A DNA stretch of 64,000 bases from Streptococcus oralis (GTDB lineage Bacteria; Bacillota; Bacilli; Lactobacillales; Streptococcaceae), in NCBI RefSeq assembly GCF_001983955.1, contig NZ_CP019562.1:1869501-1933500 (forward strand), in the 5' to 3' direction. Below are positions 56,393 to 64,000 of the stretch, one piece after another. The first letter of the stretch is position 1, and each line of letters begins with the position of its first letter. The translations under genes were made by a program, and so were the position numbers. The notes under the pieces are model-generated. The model did not search any database. It was not told the DNA's origin and saw nothing but the letters and a program-made list of their open reading frames with translations.

Positions 56393-59300
56393 TTATTTCC
56401 CTGTGAAATAACGTACAGCCGACGCAAACAGGTGCTGGTCTTTATTCCCTGGAATATTTTGGAAAAGACCTTCTTCATAACGTTCTGAGTGTCCCATTTT
56501 ACCGATGATTTGGCCGTTCTTGCTGGTAATTCCTTCGATGGCATTTACAGAACCATTCGGATTGTACTTAGAGTCCATACTTGGTTTGCCTTCAAAGTCA
56601 ACGTATTGGCTAAAGATTTGACCATTGTCACGGAGCTCCGCAAATTCCTCAGCTGTCACGACAAACTTCCCTTCACCGTGCGAAACAGGAATAGCGTGGA
56701 TATCGCCCACTTGCACACCAGCCAACCATGGTGAGTTGGTATTGGCAATTCGCGTTTCTACCATCTTAGCTACGTGCTGGTTGGCATCATTGTAGAAGAG
56801 GGTTGGACTAGTGCTACTTGCATCTTCAAAGTTACCATATGGAAGAAGACCTGATTTGACGAGGGCTTGGAATCCATTACAGATACCGATAATCAAGCCA
56901 CCACGAGCGATAAAGCTATCAATCGCTGCACGCACTTTTTCATTAAGAAGGATATTGACAATAAACTTAGCTGACCCATCCGGTTCATCCGCAGCGGAGA
57001 ATCCGCCTGCAAAGAAGAGAATGTTTGCCTTGCCGATATTGTCAACCATGGTTTCAACTGACTTGACAATAGCTTCTTCATTCAAGGTCACAAATGGCAC
57101 CAAGTTAACCTCTGCACCTTCTTTTTCGAAGGCTTTAGCTGAGTCATATTCTGAGTTGGTTCCTGGGAAGACTGGAATGTAAACCACAGGTTTTTCAATA
57201 GTTTCCTTGGCTTTGATGACTGCGTTAGAAGCGACAGCTGGCACTTCTTCCAATTCTTTAGCTTGTGCAAATTCAGTAGGGTAAACTTCTTCTAATTTTC
57301 CTTGGAAGGCACTGTCAAGTCTGTGTCCATCTAGCTTCACACCGTTGACAAGGAGTGTAAAGTCTGCGCTTGTTTGTCCAATCTTCTCTACTCCAGCGAT
57401 TTCTTGAGGAGATGTGAAGACAAATCCACCCAATTGAGCTGTCAAGGCTGTTTCAAGTTCAGGCAAGTTCACCTCTGCACCGATATGGTTCCCAAAGGTA
57501 GCAAGAGCCAAGCTTTCAAGGACACCGCCATATTTGACAGCTGATGCAGATGTTACTTTGTGATCAGCTTGGATGGCTTCAAATTGAGCAAAGTTAGACT
57601 TAATCAAGTCAAAATCAATCTCTGCAGAGAGGGCTTGACCTGGGATGTAGTAGATGTTTTCACCAGCAGTCTTGAACTCAGGAGAGAGCACCTTACGGCT
57701 ATCTGTCGTCGTCACCCCAAAGGCAACCAAGGTTGGTGGTACTGTCAATTCTTCAAAGGTACCAGACATGGAATCCTTACCACCGATAGATGGTAAGCCA
57801 AGTTGAATTTGTGCTTCGATAGATCCTAGGAGAGCAGCTACTGGCTGACCAAAACGCTCTGCTTGTTTATCCATACGCTCAAAATACTCTTGGTAAGAGA
57901 AACGAGCCTTAGACCAGTTTGCACCAGCAGCCACCAAACGAGCAGTCGCTTCGATAACCGCATAGGCAGCACCGTGATAGGGAGACCATTCTGCAACATA
58001 TGGGTTGAATCCTTGAGCCATGACTGACGCAGTATGGGTCACACCGTGCTGAACTGGTAATTTCTGCACAGAAGCCTCAGTTGGTGTGAGTTGGTAGCGA
58101 CCACCAAGTGGGTGATTGACCGTTGAACGACCGACCGAACAGTCAAAGATGGTCTGCAAGCCTTTTTGACTCGCATGGTTGAGATCAGATAGAACCGCAA
58201 GGGTATCTGCTTCAAGTGTGTTAGTGCTTGTTGCGCGTTCTTCTGGAAGCTTGACATCCTTGTCCACCACCTTGGCATCAACGACTACGCGCACACCGTT
58301 TGTATCAAGGAAACGACGTTCCAAGTCGACGATGGTTTCACCATTCCAGTGCATGACTAGATTTGGTTTTTCAGTCACTGTCGCAACCACAACAGCGTCA
58401 ATATTTTCTTTGTTACATTCCGCAACGAAGGCATCTACGTCCTCAGGACGCACCACAACTGCCATCCGTTCTTGTGATTCAGAGATAGCAATTTCTGTAC
58501 CATTCAATCCTTGGTATTTAAGAGGAACCTTGTTGAGGTCGATTTCAAGACCATCTGCCAATTCACCGATAGCCACACAGACACCACCTGCTCCAAAGTC
58601 GTTGGATTTCTTGATAAGACGAGTGACATCGCCATTACGGAAAAGGCGTTGGATCTTGCGCTCTTCGATGGCATTCCCTTTTTGAACCTCAGCTCCAGCA
58701 GTCTCTACAGACTCAACTGTTTGAACCTTAGAAGATCCCGTTGCACCACCGACACCATCACGTCCAGTCTTACCACCGAGCAAGATAATCACATCGCCGG
58801 CTTCCGGTTTTTCACGGACAACATTTTCCTTAGGAGCCGCTCCGACAACGGCACCTAGCTCCATGCGTTTGGCTACAAAACCTGGGTGGAAGTATTCACG
58901 AACGTAAGTCGTCGCCAGACCAATTTGGTTCCCATACGAAGAATAACCATGAGCCGCTGTCTTCGAAATGACTTGTTGAGGCAATTTCCCAGCGCGCGTT
59001 TCTGAAATCGGCGCTGTAATGTCACCAGCACCTGAGATACGCATGGCTTGGTAAACATAAGAACGGCCTGACAATGGGTCACGAATAGCGCCACCGATAC
59101 AAGTTGCCGCTCCACCAAATGGCTCAATTTCCGTTGGGTGATTGTGAGTTTCATTCTTGAACATTAGGAGCCATGGTTCCTTGATACCATCAACGTCCAC
59201 TTCGATTTCTACTGAGCAGGCATTGATTTCGTCAGACACTTCCATATCGTCCAAACGACCATTAGCACGCTCATAACGACCAAAAATAGTCGCCATATCC

Positions 59301-60118
59301 ATCAAGGTTTGTGGTTTTTCAGAACGACCTAACTCATCACGCATGGCAATATACTTGTCATAAGTCGCCTGCAATTGCTTTTGGAATTTAGAAGCTGAGA
59401 AGTCAATCTGTTTCAACTCGGTCTCAAAAGTCGTGTGACGGCAGTGGTCAGACCAATAAGTATCCAAAACCTTGAGCTCTGTTTCCGTCGGCACGCGCCC
59501 GATTGACTTGAAATAATCTTGAATAAAGAGCAAATCATCCACTTCCATGGCCATCCCTTGCTCAGCCTTGTAGCGAGCAAAGTCTTCTGCCGTATAGTTT
59601 TCAAAGAAAGTCAATTTTGGAATAGTCTTGTCCGACTCTGAAAATTCCTGCTTGGCAATCCCCGTCGTGATGTCCTTGAAACGAGAATCAACTGGGTTGA
59701 GCAAGTAGTTCTTGACTGCTTCCAACTCAGTCGCATCAATATCCTTATTGACCAAGTAAAGCTGGGCTGTGTTGACTGTTACATCACTTGAACTTCCCAG
59801 TAAAAGCAAGGCTTCCTGTGAAGAAGCTGCACGCTGGTCAAATTGACCAGGCAGGCTTTCAATGGCAAAGAAAGCATAGTTGGCAAGATCCGCTTGCACG
59901 GCCGCTTCGTCCAAGACATGATCCGTCACCTGCTCAGAGAAGATGTGCTTCTCTGCAGGTGCAAACAAGTCCTCTGCCAAATCAAAGACATCATAAACCT
60001 GTACAATGCGAATACTTTTTAAGGTTGACAGTCCCAAGTTGTGCTGGAGCTCTCTTACCAAACTCTCTGACTTGACCTGAAAATCAGCCTTTTTTTCAAC
60101 AAAAATACGTTTATTCAT
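56393..60118 (-). CDS. purL: FGAM synthase, large single-chain type
   Basis: The 1241-residue protein is the fused form: N-terminal PurS-like part, two AIR-synthase-like halves (DTYWSDHCRHTTFETE, FKNETHNHPTEIEPFGGAATCIGG, GGKTGRDGVGGATGSSK, GGKDSMSGTF) and a C-terminal glutaminase (GICNGFQALVKSGLLPYG with nucleophile Cys, HGEGKFV). It converts FGAR to FGAM. The ATG at 60118 follows AAAGGAAT; a TTG directly upstream is in frame. The fused form is usual in Streptococcus but not in Bacillus. Confidence 0.97.
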   Translation of the reverse strand: MNKRIFVEKKADFQVKSESLVRELQHNLGLSTLKSIRIVQVYDVFDLAEDLFAPAEKHIFSEQVTDHVLDEAAVQADLANYAFFAIESLPGQFDQRAASSQEALLLLGSSSDVTVNTAQLYLVNKDIDATELEAVKNYLLNPVDSRFKDITTGIAKQEFSESDKTIPKLTFFENYTAEDFARYKAEQGMAMEVDDLLFIQDYFKSIGRVPTETELKVLDTYWSDHCRHTTFETELKQIDFSASKFQKQLQATYDKYIAMRDELGRSEKPQTLMDMATIFGRYERANGRLDDMEVSDEINACSVEIEVDVDGIKEPWLLMFKNETHNHPTEIEPFGGAATCIGGAIRDPLSGRSYVYQAMRISGAGDITAPISETRAGKLPQQVISKTAAHGYSSYGNQIGLATTYVREYFHPGFVAKRMELGAVVGAAPKENVVREKPEAGDVIILLGGKTGRDGVGGATGSSKVQTVESVETAGAEVQKGNAIEERKIQRLFRNGDVTRLIKKSNDFGAGGVCVAIGELADGLEIDLNKVPLKYQGLNGTEIAISESQERMAVVVRPEDVDAFVAECNKENIDAVVVATVTEKPNLVMHWNGETIVDLERRFLDTNGVRVVVDAKVVDKDVKLPEERATSTNTLEADTLAVLSDLNHASQKGLQTIFDCSVGRSTVNHPLGGRYQLTPTEASVQKLPVQHGVTHTASVMAQGFNPYVAEWSPYHGAAYAVIEATARLVAAGANWSKARFSYQEYFERMDKQAERFGQPVAALLGSIEAQIQLGLPSIGGKDSMSGTFEELTVPPTLVAFGVTTTDSRKVLSPEFKTAGENIYYIPGQALSAEIDFDLIKSNFAQFEAIQADHKVTSASAVKYGGVLESLALATFGNHIGAEVNLPELETALTAQLGGFVFTSPQEIAGVEKIGQTSADFTLLVNGVKLDGHRLDSAFQGKLEEVYPTEFAQAKELEEVPAVASNAVIKAKETIEKPVVYIPVFPGTNSEYDSAKAFEKEGAEVNLVPFVTLNEEAIVKSVETMVDNIGKANILFFAGGFSAADEPDGSAKFIVNILLNEKVRAAIDSFIARGGLIIGICNGFQALVKSGLLPYGNFEDASSTSPTLFYNDANQHVAKMVETRIANTNSPWLAGVQVGDIHAIPVSHGEGKFVVTAEEFAELRDNGQIFSQYVDFEGKPSMDSKYNPNGSVNAIEGITSKNGQIIGKMGHSERYEEGLFQNIPGNKDQHLFASAVRYFTGK

Positions 60119-60185
60119 CAATTCTTATTCCTTTATTTCAGCTCTTGCAATATTCCCAAACGAACTTGAGAGTCTTGCAAACAGA

Positions 60186-60250
60186 TTATTTCAATTCCTG
60201 CAACTTTTCCCAGACAATCTCGTAAACGTCTGTCAGTTCACCTAGACCCC
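60186..60250 (-). pseudogene. Second copy of the purC 3' end
   Basis: On the minus strand it reads [21 protein letters not shown] and a stop, matching the last 21 residues of purC except for one Ala-to-Glu change and many silent changes. No start or upstream part is present. It lies between purC and purL and abuts hairpin repeat copy B. Confidence 0.85.
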
Positions 60251-60253
60251 GAT

Positions 60254-60308
60254 GGAGTGTAAAGGTCTGGGGGACCTTTACAGCCTGAGTCCTTACATCT
60301 GAAAGACG
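60254..60308. repeat. Hairpin repeat, copy B (between purC and its duplicated tail)
   Basis: It reads GGAGTG, a 9-bp perfect stem (60259-60267 with 60273-60281), loop TGGGG, then AGCCTGAGT and a tail ending GAAAGACG. Loop, flanks and tail match copy A at 7917-7970 while the stem sequence differs on both sides together. Confidence 0.7.
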
Positions 60309-60330
60309 AAGGTTTTCCGTTAATAACAGC

Positions 60331-61038
60331 TTATTTCAAAGCCTGCAATTTCTCCCAAACAATCTCGTAAACGTCAGTCAATTCACCTAGTCCTCTACGG
60401 AAAACATCCTTATCCATGTGGTTGCCATCTGCATCCCACAAACGGCAGTTATCTGGTGAAAACTCGTCTGCCAAGATAATCTTGCCATCCTTGTCAAAAC
60501 CAAACTCTAACTTAAAGTCAATCAATTTAAGGCCAATCTCAGCAAACCAAGCTTTCAAGAGCTCATTGATACGACGGGTTTCTTCTTTCAAGTAGGCAAT
60601 CTGCTGGTCATCCGCAATTTTAAGGAATTTCACATGCTCGTCATTGATAAAGGGATCATCCAAATCATCATTTTTATAGTAAAATTCGACAATTGGAGTC
60701 TCAAATGCAATACCTTCTTCGACGCCAAAACGTTTTGAAAAGGAACCAGCCGTGTAGTTGCGGAGCACAACTTCCAAAGGAATAATCTCAACCTTTTTAT
60801 TGAGTTGTTCCGTATCCGAAAGCTTCTCCACAAAATGAGTCGCTACACCAGCCGCATTTAATTTCTCAAAAATAAAAGATGAAATCTGATTATTTAACAC
60901 TCCCTTGCCCGCAATCTGCTCCTTCTTGACACCGTTAAAAGCAGTTGCCTGGTCCTTGTAAGTTGAAATAATGAGATTTTCATCCTCAGTTGTATAGATA
61001 TCCTTAGCTTTTCCCGAATAGATCAGTTGTTTTGACAT
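60331..61038 (-). CDS. purC: SAICAR synthase
   Basis: The 235-residue protein begins [17 protein letters not shown] and has [40 protein letters not shown] and [15 protein letters not shown]. It joins aspartate to CAIR. The ATG at 61038 is the family start; upstream in-frame codons overlap the promoter. It is the first gene of the pur run. Confidence 0.97.
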
Positions 61039-61040
61039 TT

Positions 61041-61099
61041 TAAAGTTCGCCTTTCGTTTTACTTGAGCACATTCTACCACAAAAGCATGAAAAATTCAA
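61041..61099 (-). promoter_or_regulatory. pur operon promoter and PurBox-like sites
   Basis: TTGAAT (61094-61099), a 17-bp spacer and extended TGG-TAGAAT (61071-61076) on the minus strand. Downstream, GGCGAACTTTA (61041-61050) carries the CGAAC core of PurR boxes, and ACGAATAAAT at about 61108 on the plus strand is a weaker one. Confidence 0.65.
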
Positions 61100-61143
61100 G
61101 GTTTTTACGAATAAATGACGTTTTCCTATTTTAAGCGTAAAGA

Positions 61144-61175
61144 AAAACTGCAAGATGAACTCTTCTTACAGTTTT
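61144..61175 (-). terminator. comB terminator
   Basis: On the minus strand a 12-bp stem (AAAACTGTAAGA / TCTTGCAGTTTT, one G-T pair) with an 8-nt loop runs into TTTC, between comB and purC. Confidence 0.7.
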
Positions 61176-61206
61176 AAAATCATTTATCCTCTGAAAAACA
61201 CGAATA

Positions 61207-62556
61207 TTACCCTTTATTCAAAAATTGATCCCAAAAATAACGGAGATAGCTTTTCTTCCCTGTGATCATCTGCAGGCGGCCTTCTAAACCATAGCGAAGT
61301 GTTGCAGCCTGCTCCGAAGTTAAATTAGTCTCCGCCTCAATTTTAAAGAAATTTCCTTGTTCAGTCTTTGTAGCTGTCGCATCAATACTTGTAATCGTGG
61401 AATCCAGGAAAATTTGATTCTTCGCATCATTAGTCGTAGTATAACGGACAGAGTCCCCAATCTTGACTCTAGCAACATCTTTTGAACTGAGATAGGCTGT
61501 GAGTTTGGTTTTCCCTTCTTTTTCCAGGGATGGATAGAGTTGGGCTAGCAGGGTTCCTTCTGCGACCATGGTAGAATCACTGGTTTCAGGATTAAGGTGA
61601 AGCACCCCATCCTCACTTGCTGTAATCTTCCCTTTATCTAGGAGACCTCCCTGTACCTTCTTACCCGATTCCGCCTCCAAAATTTTCTGATCTAGAAGAG
61701 TTAATTCCTGACCAACTTTGACTAGGTGCTGAGATTTAAGTGATTCCAGTTGACTATCCAGTCCCGTTGCGTGGGCCTGCTGAGCCCCAGAACCCGCATA
61801 CTGTACACGATAGGTAGCTAGACTGGACTCTAGCTGGGCAATTTGTGCATCCACTTGCGCAATAACTTGCGATTTAGCGTGCGGATCTTCTTCACCTTGA
61901 TTTTTATAGGTCTGATAAAAAGAGTAGGCTGGATTCTGACTATCTAGTTGATCTCCCTTTTCAATCGCTGACTTAGCTGTTTTGTAGTCTCGAATTTTAT
62001 CCTCTGTTTGGCTGATAAGATTGCCAATCTCGGCCTGGCTCTGACTTGCTGCCGCATTTTGAGAAGAGATGCTGGCATTTTGCTGAGAAACATTACTCCT
62101 AAGACTACTAGCTTGGCTGAGATAGTCTCGAAACATCTCCTGGTAACCAAACTTATCCGCCTCTGGGAATTGATCACTCCCCTCTTTCAAACTGGATTGC
62201 AAATATCCCAACTGCTTTTTTTGATCCTTTAACATCTCCAATTGACTGGCATATGCCTCAATCTGGACAGCCTCCGCCCCTTGCTGGTACTGAACGAGTA
62301 GTTCCCCCTGCTTGACCAACTTGTTTTCTTCCAGATAATTGGCCACAATGCGTTGATTGCTAGTCGACTGGATATTGGCAATAATCCGACTAGGTTCGAC
62401 AGTCGCTCTGGTAGACAAACTAATCTCCTTCTCTGCAAAAACTGCAAATCCTAACAGAAATACGAGCAGAAGTGACATAGGTAAAATCACCCGACTGGAA
62501 AAATTATGGTAACGACGATTATAAAACTCCGCACTTTCTAAAAATTCTGGTTTCAT
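61207..62556 (-). CDS. comB: Competence peptide export accessory protein ComB
   Basis: The 449-residue protein has one N-terminal TM (about 24-43: [17 protein letters not shown]), a biotinyl-lipoyl-like hairpin, long coiled coils (100-310, rich in Gln/Ser/Ala) and a C-terminal beta domain ([13 protein letters not shown]). It is the HlyD-like partner of ComA for export and maturation of competence-stimulating peptide. It starts 12 bp after comA. The neighbouring purC supports the assignment. Confidence 0.93.
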   Translation of the reverse strand: MKPEFLESAEFYNRRYHNFSSRVILPMSLLLVFLLGFAVFAEKEISLSTRATVEPSRIIANIQSTSNQRIVANYLEENKLVKQGELLVQYQQGAEAVQIEAYASQLEMLKDQKKQLGYLQSSLKEGSDQFPEADKFGYQEMFRDYLSQASSLRSNVSQQNASISSQNAAASQSQAEIGNLISQTEDKIRDYKTAKSAIEKGDQLDSQNPAYSFYQTYKNQGEEDPHAKSQVIAQVDAQIAQLESSLATYRVQYAGSGAQQAHATGLDSQLESLKSQHLVKVGQELTLLDQKILEAESGKKVQGGLLDKGKITASEDGVLHLNPETSDSTMVAEGTLLAQLYPSLEKEGKTKLTAYLSSKDVARVKIGDSVRYTTTNDAKNQIFLDSTITSIDATATKTEQGNFFKIEAETNLTSEQAATLRYGLEGRLQMITGKKSYLRYFWDQFLNKG

Positions 62557-62568
62557 CCTCTCCTCTTT

Positions 62569-64000
62569 CTAGCTATTCACCAAATGGGCGTAAAATCCAT
62601 CCTGTGCAAGCAAATCAGCATGCTTTCCTTCTTCGACAATCTTGCCCTGCTCCAAAACAACAACCTTTTCTGTCCGCTCAGCAATGGTCAAGCGGTGAGC
62701 AATGAAAATCAAGGTCTTGTCCAAAGCCATGAGATTATCCACGATCCGCTTCTCTGTCAAAATATCCAAACTGCTAGTCGCCTCGTCCAAGATCAAGACA
62801 GGTGCATCCGTCAAGAGAGCACGCGCCAGAGCGATTCTCTGCCGTTGCCCACCAGAAATTCCAGCCCCATCCGAAGTTAATTCTGTCTGGTAATTCAGGG
62901 GCATGCGCTCAATATCCTCCCGAATCTCTGCCAATTCGACCGCCCGTAAGATATCCTCTTGAGTTGTCCCCTCCTTGGCTCCAAGGAGAAGATTCTCCAA
63001 AATCGTTCCGTTAAAGACATAGGGCTGTTGAGGCAGGTAGTTGATATACTGGCGCAAGGCCTTTTTGTCAATCTGATTGAGATTGACACCACCCAGACTA
63101 ATCTCTCCCTGACTAGGATCGTAGAAATTAACCATCATCTTGGCCAAGGTCGTCTTACCTGACCCTGAAATCCCCACAAAAGCCATCTTAGACCCTTGGG
63201 GAATGGTCAAATTGATATCCGACAAGACGTCACGCCCATAGCCATACTTATAGTGAACTTGTTTAAAGGTCATATCCCCTTTCATCATGCTCAAATCTTC
63301 GACTGTTTTCTGCTCCTCAAACTCCGAAGCTACTAGATAAACCTCATTTAAGCGATTATTGGCAACCTGCGCTGTCTGAAGTTTGGTTTGTAGGTTAATG
63401 ATATTTTCCAAAGGATTGGTAAAGTAAACAAGCAAAGTATTATAGGTAATCAGCTGGCCCAAACTCATTTTCCCATCCATGACCAGAATAGCTCCCAGCC
63501 AGAGAACGGCAACATTGAGCAGGAGCTGGGCAACTTTTTTCAGAGCCTTTTGCTGGCTTTCTGCCCGACTATAGGTGAAAGATTTTTTCAGATAAGCCAC
63601 AAATTCCTTATCAATTTTTTGATAGCGCGAACTTTCACTGGTCAAAGATTTAATGGTCTCAATGCCGTTGATGTCCTCAATGATAGAAGAAGACAGAACC
63701 GCATTAGCTTCCATGGTATCCCGATTCATCTTTTCAAACGGCTTCATAAAAGCAAAGATAATCACTGTATAGATGGGAAGCGCAAGTAGACTAATGAAAA
63801 AAAGTGTCATATTTTGTGAAAACAAGACCAGCGAGATAATCAAAATCGTCGACACATCTAGGAAAATCGACAGAATGGTCGACGCCAGTGCATCGATGAT
63901 ACTATTGGCATCTGTAAAACGAGAAACGATTTCTCCTGTCCTGCGTGTCGCGAAAAAGGACATCGGCAGATGAAAAACATGCTTGATGTAGGACAAAATC
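62569..64000 (-). CDS. comA: Competence peptide ABC transporter/protease ComA (partial)
   Basis: The frame is open to the window edge, so the N-terminus (C39 peptidase and first TMs) is missing. The visible 477 residues hold the rest of the ABC exporter membrane domain (FATRRTGEIVSRFTDAN coupling region) and the full ATPase: Walker A GISGSGKTTLA, signature SGGQRQRIALARAL, Walker B PVLILDEATSSLD and H-loop FIAHRLTIAE. It cuts the Gly-Gly leader of the competence pheromone and exports it. Confidence 0.94.
   Translation of the reverse strand, partial: ILSYIKHVFHLPMSFFATRRTGEIVSRFTDANSIIDALASTILSIFLDVSTILIISLVLFSQNMTLFFISLLALPIYTVIIFAFMKPFEKMNRDTMEANAVLSSSIIEDINGIETIKSLTSESSRYQKIDKEFVAYLKKSFTYSRAESQQKALKKVAQLLLNVAVLWLGAILVMDGKMSLGQLITYNTLLVYFTNPLENIINLQTKLQTAQVANNRLNEVYLVASEFEEQKTVEDLSMMKGDMTFKQVHYKYGYGRDVLSDINLTIPQGSKMAFVGISGSGKTTLAKMMVNFYDPSQGEISLGGVNLNQIDKKALRQYINYLPQQPYVFNGTILENLLLGAKEGTTQEDILRAVELAEIREDIERMPLNYQTELTSDGAGISGGQRQRIALARALLTDAPVLILDEATSSLDILTEKRIVDNLMALDKTLIFIAHRLTIAERTEKVVVLEQGKIVEEGKHADLLAQDGFYAHLVNS

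Overview
The window comes from a mitis-group Streptococcus (S. mitis / S. pneumoniae relatives). This rests on gene content and order: comA-comB next to purC, an uninterrupted pur run ending in purB, strH, the divergent gntR / bgaC-PTS-agaS-galM locus, a trkH-trkA pair, and a PavB-like SSURE adhesin beside a two-component system and rpsD. The base composition (about 40% GC, lower in accessory parts) and the strong AGGAGG-type ribosome sites fit. No rRNA, tRNA or CRISPR array was seen.

Layout. 1-7200 (+): a type VII secretion (T7SSb) effector cassette with a small DUF3130-like partner (cut by the window edge), a DUF4176-like protein, an LXG toxin ending in a Gly/Ala-rich membrane segment, a six-TM presumed immunity protein, two DUF5085-like proteins, and EsaA under its own promoter. 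7218-8732: the end of an IS3-family element, into which a complete but dead ISL3-family element has inserted (8-bp target duplication). 8733-11830 (-): telA, xpaC, rpsD. 11842-15739 (-): two-component system and the PavB-like LPXTG adhesin. 15894-18750 (-): potassium uptake pair and a nucleoside phosphorylase. 19035-21498 (-): ABC-2 exporter with its TetR repressor and two operators. 21924-23998 (-): carbohydrate-binding-domain lipoprotein and a hexapeptide acetyltransferase. 24174-25583: two rhodaneses (+) flanking a decayed CoA-disulfide-reductase remnant, then a CstR-like repressor (-). 25783-29111 (-): five membrane proteins, three of them paralogues. 29424-30278 (-): a glyoxalase-fold protein. 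30385-38254 (-): bgaC, mannose-family PTS (IIB, IIC, IID, IIA), agaS, lacD and galM, for host beta-galactosides and amino sugars; gntR is divergent. 39595-43596 (+): surface hexosaminidase StrH. Both bgaC and strH carry a perfect cre site. 43654-61038 (-): purC-L-F-M-N-(GNAT)-H-D-E-K-(2TM protein)-(Ser/Thr kinase)-purB, which covers every step from PRPP to IMP plus the PurB step. 61207-64000 (-): comB and most of comA.

Most unusual. The pur gene run carries extra structured DNA in three gaps. Two tandem units between purD and purE share one multi-hairpin fold but differ in sequence, with compensatory base changes. A second purM start followed by three hairpins lies between purF and purM. A second purC tail joined to a hairpin repeat lies between purC and purL, and that same hairpin repeat also interrupts the ISL3 transposase about 52 kb away. 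An AT-rich Ser/Thr kinase gene and a two-TM protein gene sit inside the operon between purK and purB. All functions are inferred from sequence recognition by eye; no database search was possible.
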